Assembly (NCBI RefSeq): GCF_010550695.1
Contig: NZ_JAAGOB010000016.1
Span: forward strand, 47,825-111,824
Reading direction: 5' to 3'
DNA: 64,000 nucleotides
Source of the DNA: Phytoactinopolyspora alkaliphila
GTDB taxonomy: Bacteria; Actinomycetota; Actinomycetes; Jiangellales; Jiangellaceae
Part shown: positions 37,369-49,347 of the stretch, in pieces
Layout of the letters: each line of letters begins with the position of its first letter
How positions within the stretch are numbered: position 1 is the first letter of the stretch
Notes under the pieces: model-generated
What the model was told of the DNA's origin: nothing
Database searches by the model: none
Seen by the model: only the letters and a program-made list of their open reading frames with translations
Position numbers and translations under genes: made by a program

Positions 37369-39063
37369 ATGGCGGAGCTGACGATCCGGCCGGAAGAGAT
37401 CCGGGACGCGATCGAGCGACACGTCCAGTCGTACGCGCCGGAGGCCTCTCGTGAAGAGGTCGGCCGGGTTGTGGACGCCGGCGACGGCATCGCTCACGTC
37501 GAGGGACTGCACTCGGCGATGGCCAACGAGCTGCTGGAGTTCGAGAACGGCACGCTCGGCCTGGCCCTGAACCTGGACGTACGCGAGATCGGTGTGGTGG
37601 TGCTGGGCGACTTCGCCGGCATCGAAGAGGGCCAGACGGTCCGGCGCACCGGCGAGGTGCTGTCGGTGCCCGTCGGTGACGCCTTCCTGGGCCGCACCGT
37701 CGATCCCCTCGGCAACCCGCTCGACGGGCTGGGCGAGATCGACGCCGAGACACGCCGCGCGCTGGAGCTCCAGGCCCCGTCGGTGATCAACCGGCAGAGC
37801 GTGAAGGAACCGCTGCAGACCGGCATCAAGGCGATCGACTCGATGACGCCGATCGGCCGTGGCCAGCGCCAGCTCATCATCGGTGACCGGCAGACGGGTA
37901 AGACCACCATCGCCGTCGACACCATCTTGAACCAGCGCGAGAACTGGCGCAGCGGCGACCCGAAGAAGCAGGTCCGCTGCATCTACGTGGCCACCGGGCA
38001 GAAGGGCTCCACCATCGCCGGTGTGCGCCAGGAGCTCGAAGAGGCCGGCGCGCTCGAGTACACCACCATCGTCGCTGCCCCGGCCTCCGACGCCGCAGGC
38101 TTCAAGTACCTGTCGCCGTACACCGGTTCGGCCATCGGCCAGCACTGGATGTACCAGGGCTACCACGTGCTGATCATCTTCGACGACCTCACCAAGCAGG
38201 CCGAGGCGTACCGCGCGGTGTCGCTGCTGCTGCGCCGCCCGCCGGGCCGTGAGGCGTACCCCGGTGACGTGTTCTATCTGCACTCCCGGCTGCTCGAGCG
38301 GTGCGCGAAGCTCTCCGACGAGCTCGGCGGCGGGTCGATGACCGGCCTGCCGATCATCGAGACGAAGGCCAACGACGTCTCGGCGTTCATTCCCACCAAC
38401 GTCATCTCTATCACCGACGGCCAGTGCTTCCTGGAGTCCGACCTGTTCCACTCGGGCATCCGCCCGGCGGTCAACGTCGGTATCTCCGTCTCGCGAGTCG
38501 GCGGTTCCGCGCAGATCAAGGCGATGCGCAAGGTCTCCGGCACGCTGCGTCTGGACCTGGCGCAGTACAACGAGCTGAAGGCCTTCGCGGCTTTTGCCTC
38601 CGACCTCGACCCGGCGAGCCGGGCGCAGCTGGACCGTGGTGAGCGGATCACCGAACTGCTCAAGCAGCCGCAGGGCGCGCCGATGTCTGCCGAACGTCAG
38701 GTCGTCTCGATCTGGGCGGGAACCAGCGGCCAGCTGGACGAGGTGCCGGTTGAAGACATTCGACGCTTCGAGTCCGAATTCCTCGACTACGTGTCCCGGG
38801 AGCACTCGGCGATCCTGGAGTCGATCGCCGGCACCGGACAGCTCTCCGACGACGACGCCGGCCTGCTCGAAGAGGCGGTCACGTCGTTCAAGCAGCAGTT
38901 CGTGACGGCGTCCGGCCAGCCGCTTGTCAAGGACGAGCCGGTCGAGGCGATGGAAGAGGGCGAAGAGGACCAGGTGACTCTGCGCCGCCGCCGTCGCTCG
39001 GCGGCGGATGTGGATCAAGCTGCCGGCCCGGCCGGTGACACGAGCGCCGCTCCTCCGGGGTGA
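37369..39063 (+). CDS. atpA: ATP synthase F1 subunit alpha
   Basis: This 564-residue non-catalytic nucleotide-binding subunit has Walker [10 protein letters not shown] (about residue 170), [45 protein letters not shown] and the arginine-finger region [10 protein letters not shown]. The protein ends in a charged extension ([21 protein letters not shown]...), the C-terminal tail found in actinobacterial alpha subunits and linked in mycobacteria to suppression of ATP hydrolysis. ATG with AGTAGGGA upstream. Confidence 0.97.
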   Translation: MAELTIRPEEIRDAIERHVQSYAPEASREEVGRVVDAGDGIAHVEGLHSAMANELLEFENGTLGLALNLDVREIGVVVLGDFAGIEEGQTVRRTGEVLSVPVGDAFLGRTVDPLGNPLDGLGEIDAETRRALELQAPSVINRQSVKEPLQTGIKAIDSMTPIGRGQRQLIIGDRQTGKTTIAVDTILNQRENWRSGDPKKQVRCIYVATGQKGSTIAGVRQELEEAGALEYTTIVAAPASDAAGFKYLSPYTGSAIGQHWMYQGYHVLIIFDDLTKQAEAYRAVSLLLRRPPGREAYPGDVFYLHSRLLERCAKLSDELGGGSMTGLPIIETKANDVSAFIPTNVISITDGQCFLESDLFHSGIRPAVNVGISVSRVGGSAQIKAMRKVSGTLRLDLAQYNELKAFAAFASDLDPASRAQLDRGERITELLKQPQGAPMSAERQVVSIWAGTSGQLDEVPVEDIRRFESEFLDYVSREHSAILESIAGTGQLSDDDAGLLEEAVTSFKQQFVTASGQPLVKDEPVEAMEEGEEDQVTLRRRRRSAADVDQAAGPAGDTSAAPPG

Positions 39064-39167
39064 TGGTCACACGCAGTCTTGCGGATCGAGCGAGTGAGGA
39101 AGCGAACGTGACGGACAGGCGTACAACGCCCGAGATGCCGACCGGGCCCGAAGGGAGGTGCTGAGCA

Positions 39168-41599
<2,432 letters not shown>

Positions 41600-41657
41600 A
41601 TCAGCTAGGCGTTGTGCGACATGGTTCAGCGGTGCGCGGCTCGGGTAAACGGAAGGA

Positions 41658-42032
41658 ATGAGCGTGGCAGGAGAGCTCAACGTCGAGGTGGTCGCGGCTG
41701 ATCACCAGGTGTGGTCGGGTACGGCCAACATCGTGGTGGCCAAGACCACCGAGGGTGAGATCGGCATCATGGCCGGGCACGAGCCGGTGCTCGGCCTGCT
41801 GGTCACCGGGCCCGTCACGGTGCGCACCGACGACGGCGGTGCGGTGGTCGCGGCGGTGGATCGCGGCTTCCTCTCGGTGTCGGAGAACCACGTGGCCGTT
41901 CTGGCGGAGTCGGCCCAACTTGCCGAAGACATCGATCCGGCTAGTGTGGAGAAGGAACTCGAAGCCGCCGGCGATGATCAGGCGGCGGCTCGGTGGGCGC
42001 AAGCCCGGCTCCAGGTGGCCGGAGCCAGATAG
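41658..42032 (+). CDS. atpC: ATP synthase F1 subunit epsilon
   Basis: This 124-residue subunit couples gamma rotation to the c-ring and can inhibit hydrolysis. The beta-sandwich is at about 1-85 (NVEVVAADHQVWSG, IMAGHEPVLGLL, FLSVSENHVAVLAE) and the short C-terminal helix follows. The ATG at 41658 touches GGAAGGA; the GTG at 41664 has better spacing and would remove two residues. Confidence 0.95.
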   Translation: MSVAGELNVEVVAADHQVWSGTANIVVAKTTEGEIGIMAGHEPVLGLLVTGPVTVRTDDGGAVVAAVDRGFLSVSENHVAVLAESAQLAEDIDPASVEKELEAAGDDQAAARWAQARLQVAGAR

Positions 42033-42063
42033 CTCGGCCGGCCGGGCACATCGGGGGTGATTG

Positions 42064-42504
42064 GTGGCGCTGTTCACGTGGGTAGCGGTGGTGCTGATCG
42101 CGCTTGCAGTGCTGGTTGCCGTCGCCCTGGTCGTTCTCTACCTGCGCCGAAGCGTCCTGCAACGCGAGGGCGGGTTCGACATGTGCATGCGGGTCGGCAG
42201 TCACGAAGGCTGGGCTGGTGGTTGGGTTTTCGGCATCGGCCGGTACCGGGGCGAACGGCTGGAGTGGTTTCGCACGTTCAGCTTCGCTCCACGCCCGAAG
42301 CGCACCTTTCAGCGATTGGAGCTCGGTGTGAGCAGTCGCCGGCTTCCGGACGCCGAAGAAGATTTTGAGCTGCCTGCCGGTCATGTCGTGCTCGGATGTG
42401 TGGTCGGCCCCACTACCGTAGAGGTGTCCATGACCGAGCCCGCATCGACTGCCTTCCTCGCCTGGCTCGAAGCCGCGCCACCTGGGGGGCACCTGGTCCG
42501 CTAG
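42064..42504 (+). CDS. DUF2550 family membrane protein
   Basis: This 146-residue protein has one N-terminal membrane helix (about 4-28: [21 protein letters not shown]) and then a soluble domain with [15 protein letters not shown] start and [21 protein letters not shown]. The family is conserved between atpC and murA in actinobacteria (Rv1312). Function is unknown. The GTG at 42064 is 4 nt after a GGGGGTGA stretch; the TTG at 42061 is also possible. Confidence 0.88.
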   Translation: MALFTWVAVVLIALAVLVAVALVVLYLRRSVLQREGGFDMCMRVGSHEGWAGGWVFGIGRYRGERLEWFRTFSFAPRPKRTFQRLELGVSSRRLPDAEEDFELPAGHVVLGCVVGPTTVEVSMTEPASTAFLAWLEAAPPGGHLVR

Positions 42505-42553
42505 GGCGGTCCACCAGTGCCACGAGAAGTCGGTGAATCAGGAGACACCAACA

Positions 42554-43828
42554 GTGGAAAGACTTCGAGTGATAGGCGGCGCCTCGCTGCGCGGGTCAGT
42601 TCACGTCAGCGGGGCGAAGAACAGCGCGCTCAAGCTGATGGCGGCGACATTGCTGGCCGAGGGTGCGAGCACATTGCACGACGTGCCGGCGATCACTGAC
42701 GTGGATTACATGGGCGAACTTCTCACCCGGCTGGGTGCGCACGTGAGCCGGGCCGACGGCACCATCACCGTCGACGTCCCGGAAAAGCTGGCGCACGAGG
42801 CCCCGTACGAGCTCGTGCGGCGGCTGCGGGCATCGATCTGCGTTCTGGGACCGCTGCTGGCCCGGTGCGGCGCTGCAGACGTAGCACTGCCCGGTGGTGA
42901 CGCGATCGGCTCCCGCGGGCTGGACATGCACATTGCCGGCCTGCAGCGCCTGGGTGCCGAGGTGAACGTCGAGCATGGTTTCGTGGTCGCCCGGGCGCCC
43001 CACGGGCTCAAAGGGGCGATGATCGGGCTGGATTTCCCGAGCGTCGGCGCCACTGAGAACATTCTGATGGCAGCGGTGCTTGCCGAGGGTGAGACGGTGA
43101 TCGACAACGTCGCCCGCGAACCGGAGATCGCCGACATCTGTCACATGCTGCGTGACATGGGTGCTCAGATCGAGGGCATCGGTACGTCGACGCTGTATGT
43201 CCATGGCGTCGAGAGCCTCCGGCCTACTGAGCACGTCACGGTTCCGGACCGGATCGTCACCGGGACGTGGGCGGTCGCGGCGGCCATGACCCGCGGAGAC
43301 ATCACGGTGACCAACGGCCGTGCCGAGCACTTGGAGCTTGTTCTGGACAAGCTGTCCACGGCCGGGGCCGTCGTCGAGCCCGGGCCGGACGGACTCCGGG
43401 TGGCGATGTCCGGGCGGCCGCGTGCCATCGACGTCGTGACCTTGCCCTATCCGGGATTTCCCACGGACCTTCAGCCGATGGTGGTGGCGCTCAACGCAGT
43501 CGCCCAGGGCACGGCTATGATCACCGAGAACGTGTACGAAGCCCGCTTCATGTTCGTGAACGAGCTGGCCAGACTGGGGGCCGAAGTGAGAATCGACGGC
43601 CATCACGCGGTAGTGCGTGGTAGGGAGAAGCTCTCCGGCGCTCCCGTGGTGGCAACCGACATCCGGGCCGGCGCCGGTCTGGTGCTGGCCGGCCTCGTGG
43701 CCGAGGGTGAGACCTTGGTGTCAGCTGTGCATCACATCGACCGTGGCTATCCGGACTTCGTCGGCCAGCTGAGCCGGCTGGGCGCGGACGTCACGCGTGA
43801 ACCGGACCCGGATCGGTTCGACAACTGA
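42554..43828 (+). CDS. murA: UDP-N-acetylglucosamine 1-carboxyvinyltransferase, Asp-type active site
   Basis: This 424-residue enzyme adds enolpyruvate to UDP-GlcNAc, the first committed step of peptidoglycan synthesis. [19 protein letters not shown] (Lys/Asn of the active site) and the C-terminal [17 protein letters not shown] are typical. At the catalytic loop the sequence is [17 protein letters not shown], so the Cys attacked by fosfomycin is Asp, as in M. tuberculosis. The GTG at 42554 (AGGAG about 10 nt upstream) is preferred. A GTG at 42533 would add seven residues. Confidence 0.96.
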   Translation: MERLRVIGGASLRGSVHVSGAKNSALKLMAATLLAEGASTLHDVPAITDVDYMGELLTRLGAHVSRADGTITVDVPEKLAHEAPYELVRRLRASICVLGPLLARCGAADVALPGGDAIGSRGLDMHIAGLQRLGAEVNVEHGFVVARAPHGLKGAMIGLDFPSVGATENILMAAVLAEGETVIDNVAREPEIADICHMLRDMGAQIEGIGTSTLYVHGVESLRPTEHVTVPDRIVTGTWAVAAAMTRGDITVTNGRAEHLELVLDKLSTAGAVVEPGPDGLRVAMSGRPRAIDVVTLPYPGFPTDLQPMVVALNAVAQGTAMITENVYEARFMFVNELARLGAEVRIDGHHAVVRGREKLSGAPVVATDIRAGAGLVLAGLVAEGETLVSAVHHIDRGYPDFVGQLSRLGADVTREPDPDRFDN

Positions 43829-43865
43829 TGGCGAGGTAACGCCGGATGAGCGCTCGGCCGGCCAC

Positions 43866-44930
43866 GTGACGCGCACCGACGTGGCGGGAGATGATCCGTC
43901 GCCGGCCGACATCCCGTCGCGGTGGAAAGGCCCCCTGGCGCCGGTCGCCAAGGTGGCGCCGGACTGGCTGACGCCCGGCCGGCTGGGCTTCGGCGCGTAT
44001 GTCGTCGTGCTGGCTTGGTTCTGCGTAACCGAGGGCGTGCCGATCGATCGGATCGGCCAGACCGTATGGATCATCGCCGGCATCCTCGCCGCCGGGCTGG
44101 GCCGAACGTGGCGGCAGCACGTCCGGGTCTTCGTCGACTGGCTGCCCTTGCTGGCCGCGCTGGTCCTCTACGACCACACCCGTGGAATCGCCGACACGCT
44201 GGGTATGACGGTGCGCGTCGGCGAGCTGGTCGATGCCGAGCGCACGTTGTTCGGCGGCAATGTGCCCACGGTGTGGCTGCAGGACCGGTTGTACGACGCG
44301 ACGCAGGTGCAGTGGTGGGAAGTGGGCGTCGCGATCGTCTACTTCACCCATTTCGTGCTGCCCTGGGCCATCGCCGCGATCTTCTATTTCGTCTCCCGGC
44401 CGATGTGGGTTCGTTACATCAGGCGGGTGCTCCTGCTCACCTACGCCGGGCTGCTCACGTACATCCTGATTCCCGCCGCCCCGCCGTGGTTCGCTGCCCG
44501 GGAAGGCATGATCGACGGCGAGGTAGCTCGCATCTCCACTCGGGGATGGTGGGAGCTGGGCCTGTCGTTCGCCGAGGTGTGGCTCAAGGACGCCCAGGCC
44601 GAGAGCAACCCGGTCGCGGCCCTGCCCTCGTTGCATGCCGCGTTCTCCCTGCTTGTCGTGGTGGCGTTGTGGCCGCTGGCAGCGCGGTTGCGCGGGAACA
44701 AACTGGCCAGCGCCACCGGCGTGCTGGTGCGTGCGATCCTTATCCTCTTCCCGCTCGCGATGGCGTTCACGCTGGCGTATGGCGGCGAGCATTATGTGGT
44801 CGACATCGTGGCCGGGTGGATGTACGTGGTACTCGTCTGCGCGGTGGCTCGCTGGTGGGAGCAGCGGGTCTCGCCGCACATCGCCGCCGCGGAGCGGGAT
44901 AGTGCAGGGACTACTGTCCGTCGGAGCTGA
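43866..44930 (+). CDS. PAP2 / Aur1-like (inositol-phosphotransferase type) membrane protein
   Basis: This 354-residue protein has about seven membrane helices. The PAP2 phosphatase/transferase triad appears as NPVAALPSLHAAFSLL (His) and YGGEHYVVDIVAGW (His and Asp), in the arrangement of fungal Aur1 and mycobacterial inositol-phosphotransferase-like proteins. It could act on phospholipid head groups or polyprenyl-linked phosphates. The start is uncertain: GTG 43866 is used. A GTG at 43797 would overlap the murA end, and neither has a clear Shine-Dalgarno. Confidence 0.78.
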   Translation: MTRTDVAGDDPSPADIPSRWKGPLAPVAKVAPDWLTPGRLGFGAYVVVLAWFCVTEGVPIDRIGQTVWIIAGILAAGLGRTWRQHVRVFVDWLPLLAALVLYDHTRGIADTLGMTVRVGELVDAERTLFGGNVPTVWLQDRLYDATQVQWWEVGVAIVYFTHFVLPWAIAAIFYFVSRPMWVRYIRRVLLLTYAGLLTYILIPAAPPWFAAREGMIDGEVARISTRGWWELGLSFAEVWLKDAQAESNPVAALPSLHAAFSLLVVVALWPLAARLRGNKLASATGVLVRAILILFPLAMAFTLAYGGEHYVVDIVAGWMYVVLVCAVARWWEQRVSPHIAAAERDSAGTTVRRS

Positions 44931-44944
44931 CAAGGAGGTACACC

Positions 44945-45796
44945 ATGACGAGGAACGTGGCGGTTGTCGGGGCGGGACTCATGGGCGCGGGAATCGCGCA
45001 GGTGGCGGCGCAGGCTGGGTTCGACGTCGTTCTTCGTGACGTCTCGGACGCCGCACTCGCGCGCGGTGTCGCCTCGATCGAACAGAGCACCGCCAAGTTC
45101 GCCGCCAAGGGCAGACTGTCCGAGGAAGACCGGCAGGCGACCCTGGACCGGATCACCGCCACCACCGACCTCGACGCCGTGGCCGGCGCGGGGATCGTCG
45201 TCGAGGCCGTCTTCGAGAAGCTCGAGATCAAGCGGGAGCTCTTCGGCCAGCTCGACCGGCTGTGTGGCGACGACACCGTCCTCGCCACCAACACGAGCGC
45301 CATCCCAATCACCAAGATCGCCTCGGCCACCGACCGCCCCGAGATGGTGGTGGGCACGCATTTCTTCTCACCGGTGCCGATGATGGCCCTGTGTGAACTG
45401 GTGCGCGGCCTGCACACCTCCGACGACGCCCTCCGTCGGGCCCGGGAGTTCGCCGAGCAGGCCGGCAAGACCTGCATCGTGGTGAACAACGACGTCGCCG
45501 GGTTCGTGACCACCCGCTTGATCAGCGTGCTGGTGATGGAAGCCGTACGGCTGCACGAATCCGGAGTGGCCTCGGCTGAGGACATCGACACGGCGTGCAA
45601 GCTCGGTTTCGGCCACGCCATGGGTCCGCTGGCCACCACCGACCTCACCGGAATCGACATCCTCCACCATGCCGCCAGCAACATCTATGCCGAGACGGCG
45701 GACGCGAAGTTCTTCCCCCCGGAACTGCTCAGTCGGATGGTCGAGGCAGGTGACCACGGCCGCAAGACGGGACGCGGCTTCTACGAGTACGGGTGA
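44945..45796 (+). CDS. 3-hydroxybutyryl-CoA dehydrogenase family protein
   Basis: This 283-residue 3-hydroxyacyl-CoA dehydrogenase is of the short PaaH/Hbd type and oxidises 3-hydroxybutyryl-CoA with NAD(P)+ or runs in reverse. NAD-binding: VVGAGLMGAGIAQVAAQAG. Catalytic and signature regions: FFSPVPMMALCELV (His-Glu relay) and NDVAGFVTTRLISVLVMEA. C-terminal domain: GFGHAMGPLATTDLTGID. The start has an ideal AAGGAGG 7 nt upstream. No matching thiolase or crotonase is adjacent. Confidence 0.93.
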   Translation: MTRNVAVVGAGLMGAGIAQVAAQAGFDVVLRDVSDAALARGVASIEQSTAKFAAKGRLSEEDRQATLDRITATTDLDAVAGAGIVVEAVFEKLEIKRELFGQLDRLCGDDTVLATNTSAIPITKIASATDRPEMVVGTHFFSPVPMMALCELVRGLHTSDDALRRAREFAEQAGKTCIVVNNDVAGFVTTRLISVLVMEAVRLHESGVASAEDIDTACKLGFGHAMGPLATTDLTGIDILHHAASNIYAETADAKFFPPELLSRMVEAGDHGRKTGRGFYEYG

Positions 45797-45972
45797 GGCG
45801 TGGGGGACCGCGGGTAGGCTCCTCGGGCCCTCGCGCCCGTGAGGAAAAAGCGTCTCACAGGGGCTCGTCAAGTGCGCGCAGGGCCCTGGCCGCGCCCTCC
45901 AGCGTCACTCCAGGCCGTGTCAGGTAGCCGCGCCGGTCTTGCCGGCTCCCCGCGGTGTGGGAGCATGCTGTG

Positions 45973-46842
45973 GTGCCCGATTCGCTGGATGACCTCCTCG
46001 CGCTCCTGGACCTCGAGACCATCGAGGACAACCTGTTCCGCGGCCGGCAGCCTCGCACTCGCCTCCAGCGCGTCTTCGGCGGTCAGGTGGCCGGTCAGGC
46101 GCTGATGGCCGCGTTGCGTACGGTGCCCGCGGAGCGAACTGCCCATTCTCTGCACGCGTACTTTCTCCGGCCGGGCGACACCACCGTGCCGATCGTCTAC
46201 GACGTCGAGCTGGTGCGGGACGGGCGCTCGTTCACCACGCGCCGGGTGGTGGCTCGTCAGCATGGAAGGCCGATCTTCTATCTGACAGCATCGTTCCACA
46301 CGGCGGAAGAAGGCCTGGAACATCAGGACGTCATGCCGCCATCGCCGCCGCCCGATGAGTGCCCGCGGCTCGGGGATCTGATGGCACAGGTGTCCGGGGA
46401 ACCGACAACGGCGTGGGACCAGGAGTGGGCCTCCCTCGACGTCCGCTACGTCGGTGACTCCCGCCCCGGAGGCGGAGTGACGTCGCCGGATCATCCGGCA
46501 CTGGCGCGATTGTGGTTCCGGGCGTCCGGGCATCTGCCCGACGACCCCTCGCTGCATTCATGTGTCCTGACCTACGCCAGCGACCTCACGTTGCTCGGCG
46601 CTGCCCTGGTCCCGCACGGCACGTATGTGGGGGCCCCTGACACCCAGCTGGCGTCGCTCGATCACACCATGTGGTTCCATCGGCCGTTCCGTGCCGATGA
46701 ATGGCTCCTTTACGATCAGGTGGCTCCTTCGGCGTACGGTGCGCGCGGCCTGGCTCTGGGGCGGGTCTTCACCGAGGACGGGCGGCTGGTGGCGACGATC
46801 GCCCAGGAGGGCCTGATCCGGAAGCTGGACGTCACGGCGTAG
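45973..46842 (+). CDS. tesB: Acyl-CoA thioesterase II (TesB family)
   Basis: This 289-residue double-hotdog thioesterase hydrolyses acyl-CoA. First half: FRGRQPRTRLQRVFGGQVAGQALMAA, HSLHAYFLRPGDT. Second half: LTYASDLTLLGAALV (catalytic Asp region), SLDHTMWFHRPFRADEWLLY. It ends with ATIAQEGLIR (catalytic Gln). The GTG at 45973 follows GTGGGAG by 9 nt; a GTG 18 nt upstream is also open. Confidence 0.93.
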   Translation: MPDSLDDLLALLDLETIEDNLFRGRQPRTRLQRVFGGQVAGQALMAALRTVPAERTAHSLHAYFLRPGDTTVPIVYDVELVRDGRSFTTRRVVARQHGRPIFYLTASFHTAEEGLEHQDVMPPSPPPDECPRLGDLMAQVSGEPTTAWDQEWASLDVRYVGDSRPGGGVTSPDHPALARLWFRASGHLPDDPSLHSCVLTYASDLTLLGAALVPHGTYVGAPDTQLASLDHTMWFHRPFRADEWLLYDQVAPSAYGARGLALGRVFTEDGRLVATIAQEGLIRKLDVTA

Positions 46843-46887
46843 GCCGCCGCCCCGACCGGCGTAGTCGCCCGGGTGAGCGGCGACCTC

Positions 46888-48033
46888 TCAGTCGAGCCAG
46901 TCGGTGAGACGATCCTGCTCCCACTGCTGCTTCGCGGCGAAGCTCGCGGTGTCAGGCGGGGTGAGCCGGACGTCCGGGCGCGGCTTGGCGTAGAAGTCTC
47001 CGGTCACGGTGGCGACCTGTTGCCCGGGGAGTTCCAGGAAGCAGAAGCCGTATCCGTCGAACGTCAGCCGAACTCCGCCGTACAAGTCGGCTGCCAGGTT
47101 CGTGGCGGCGATCCGGCCCGCTGCCTCGGCGAAGACACCCGCCTTGGGAAGCTGTGCCGTGGCTGTGCGGATGAGGGTGCAGTCGCCCACGGCGTAGACA
47201 CGAGCCGCGCTGGTGGCGAACGTGCGCTTGTTGGGCTCGATCCAGCCGTCCGCGCCGGCCAGGCGGCTCGCGGCGATCACCGGAGGTGGCGCGGCCGCGG
47301 GAACGGCCAGCAGAAGATCGCACTCGACGGTGCGGCCTCGGTCGAAGCGCACGACGCCGGCGGCGTGGTCGATGGATTCGACATGGTGCTCGGTGAGCAC
47401 GGTGATTCCGCGTTCGACGAGCTGGTCGGCCAGGTATCGGCTGGCGTCCGGCCCGGCGACGGGCAGGGTGAGGGGAGCCGGCGTGGACACTGTCACGTCG
47501 ATCCTGTCCCGCCGGCCTTCCTTGCGCAGCCGTTCCTCCAGCAACAGCGTCGCCTCGAAGGGCGCGGGCGGGCACAGGTAGGGCGCGCCCATGATGCTGA
47601 TGAGCACCCGCCCTTCGGTCATCTCCTCGAGAGCGGCGTGTATGCCGGGTAGAGCGGCCGCGTGGTAGAGGTTGAACGCGCCGTCGCCGAGCAACGCGGA
47701 GTTCGCCGGGCGGTAGGTGGCACCGAGCGCCACGATCATGCCGTCACCGGTCAGTGTTCCGGCCGTCGTCTCCACGGTATGGCCGGCGGGGTCTATGCCG
47801 GTGATCTCCGCCTGGACGAAGTTGATCCCCCGATTCGCCAGCCGTTCCAGGGGTCTGGTGCCGTCCAGGAGAGGACGCAGGCCGGCCAGATCCCATAGTT
47901 TGGCGAATCCGACGAAGAACTTGTCGCTCATCGCGACCACCGTGACCTCATCGCCGCGGGGTAGCCGCCGCCGCAGCTCATGGGCCGCGGCCAAACCGCC
48001 GAATCCTCCGCCCAGTACCAGAACGTGTGCCAC
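46888..48033 (-). CDS. FAD-dependent pyridine nucleotide-disulphide/SQR-like oxidoreductase
   Basis: This is a 381-residue flavoprotein of the sulfide:quinone oxidoreductase / NDH-2-like fold. FAD motif: VLVLGGGFGGLAAAHELRRRL (residues 4-24). Second Rossmann segment: VLISIMGAPYLCPPAPFEATLL. C-terminal FAD loop: RVYAVGDCTLIRTATAQLPKAG. A Cys at the APYLCPPAP position is conserved in SQR-type proteins. The full set of three SQR redox Cys is not obvious, so another thiol- or quinone-linked substrate is possible. GTG start with GGAGG upstream. Confidence 0.88.
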   Translation of the reverse strand: MAHVLVLGGGFGGLAAAHELRRRLPRGDEVTVVAMSDKFFVGFAKLWDLAGLRPLLDGTRPLERLANRGINFVQAEITGIDPAGHTVETTAGTLTGDGMIVALGATYRPANSALLGDGAFNLYHAAALPGIHAALEEMTEGRVLISIMGAPYLCPPAPFEATLLLEERLRKEGRRDRIDVTVSTPAPLTLPVAGPDASRYLADQLVERGITVLTEHHVESIDHAAGVVRFDRGRTVECDLLLAVPAAAPPPVIAASRLAGADGWIEPNKRTFATSAARVYAVGDCTLIRTATAQLPKAGVFAEAAGRIAATNLAADLYGGVRLTFDGYGFCFLELPGQQVATVTGDFYAKPRPDVRLTPPDTASFAAKQQWEQDRLTDWLD

Positions 48034-48157
48034 CGATCACCTCCGCCGTGAGGGGCTCCCGTGCCGCGACGTTACCAGCAGATGACCTTGCTCGGGGCTG
48101 TTCCGGGAACCGAGTGTGCGCGGATCGCAGCCTGGGCGGATGTGGCACTGTGGCGAC

Positions 48158-48754
48158 ATGCCACTCGCTCGTGACCACCCGGACCGAATTCGGTGGAATG
48201 CCCGATTCAAGGTGCGCAGGCCAGTGTTCGATCCCCACCCGCTCGCCGTGTTCGCCCTGGAGACCGGCTTCTTGCCGGGACCGGTGCTTGAGCTGGCATG
48301 CGGACCATCGGGAAGCGCCCTCGCGCTCGCCGCCGCCGGCCGGGACGTCGTCGCCGTCGACATCTCCGACGTGGCGCTCGCGCAACTGGCCGCCGAGGCC
48401 GAGCGGAGGGATCTGGCCGAGCGCATCGACTGTGTCCTGGCTGATCTTACTCACTACGACGCCGGGCCCGAGCGGTTCGCCCTGGTGCTGGCCACGCGTT
48501 TCTGGGACGAGGCCGCGTTCCGATCCGGTTGCCGGGCGCTGCTCCCCGGCGGCCTCGTCGGGTGGGAGGCACTCACCGGCCGCGTGGGCGACGACGCCCG
48601 CCACGAGCGGGCGTGGTACGTGGAGCACGGCGGCCTGAGTGCCCGGCTGCCGGAGGGTTTCGAGGTTTTGCGTGAGGAGGCGCACGGCTCGGCCCGCCAC
48701 CACGCCACCAGGATCCTCGCTCGGCGGGGTGCTGCTCCCGGCGCCTCGGAGTAG
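48158..48754 (+). CDS. Class I SAM-dependent methyltransferase
   Basis: This is a 198-residue methyltransferase. SAM motif I is VLELACGPSGSALALAAAG, followed by acidic VVAVDISDVALAQL and CVLADLTHYDAG. Size and motif order are like TehB/thiopurine-type enzymes. The N-terminal WNARFKVRRPVFDPHPLAVF resembles the substrate lid of that group. The substrate cannot be named. The ATG at 48158 is preferred to the GTG-type upstream frame, which would add unconserved residues. Confidence 0.85.
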   Translation: MPLARDHPDRIRWNARFKVRRPVFDPHPLAVFALETGFLPGPVLELACGPSGSALALAAAGRDVVAVDISDVALAQLAAEAERRDLAERIDCVLADLTHYDAGPERFALVLATRFWDEAAFRSGCRALLPGGLVGWEALTGRVGDDARHERAWYVEHGGLSARLPEGFEVLREEAHGSARHHATRILARRGAAPGASE

Positions 48755-48902
48755 TTCCGAGCCACACGGACGGTCGGCCCGCTAGGCGAAGCGCTGCGCA
48801 GAATGTCCCATCCGGCTTGCCAGAGTTGCGCAGTTTCCCCGACGCGAGGCGATGCCGGGTGCTCGTACGCTCTCGACACGGTCGCGTGAAAGGAGCAAAG
48901 CG

Positions 48903-49322
48903 ATGTCCGGTGAGGATCTCGTCAACGAGTTGGTGGAGGCGTTCAATCGGCACGACCGGGCCGGTCTCGCGACCGGATACGCGTCGGATGTCATGGTCTC
49001 CGACCCGATCTACCCGGAGCCGCTCGAAGGCTGGGATGCGGTCGAGAAGGACTTCGATGACATCATGCGCGCTTTGCCTGACATCCACCAAACGGTCAGA
49101 ACGGTGATGGAGCACGGAGACATCCTCGCGTGTGAGATCTCCGTCACGGGCACTCACAACGGACCGCTGGCCACGCCGGACGGCGAGATTCCGGCCACCG
49201 GACGGAAGGTCGAGTTCGGCGGTGCCTGGTTCGCTCGGTTGGATGGCGATGGCAAGATCGTCGATGAGCGGCGTTACTACGACGTCGCCGGTCTCCTGGC
49301 GCAACTCGGCCTGACGGCATGA
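48903..49322 (+). CDS. SnoaL-like / nuclear transport factor 2-fold protein
   Basis: This 139-residue protein has a cone-shaped NTF2-like fold: LVNELVEAFNRHDRAGLATGYA helix, PLEGWDAVEKDFDDIMRALPDIH, ILACEISVTGTHNGPL, and GRKVEFGGAWFARLDGDGKIVDERRYYD. This is the SnoaL/ester-cyclase-type pattern seen in polyketide cyclases and many small enzymes of unknown role. The ATG at 48903 follows AAAGGAG. It converges with the winged-helix/hydrolase gene. Confidence 0.85.
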   Translation: MSGEDLVNELVEAFNRHDRAGLATGYASDVMVSDPIYPEPLEGWDAVEKDFDDIMRALPDIHQTVRTVMEHGDILACEISVTGTHNGPLATPDGEIPATGRKVEFGGAWFARLDGDGKIVDERRYYDVAGLLAQLGLTA

Positions 49323-49347
49323 GCCAGCCAGGTTCGTCGTTGCTCAG

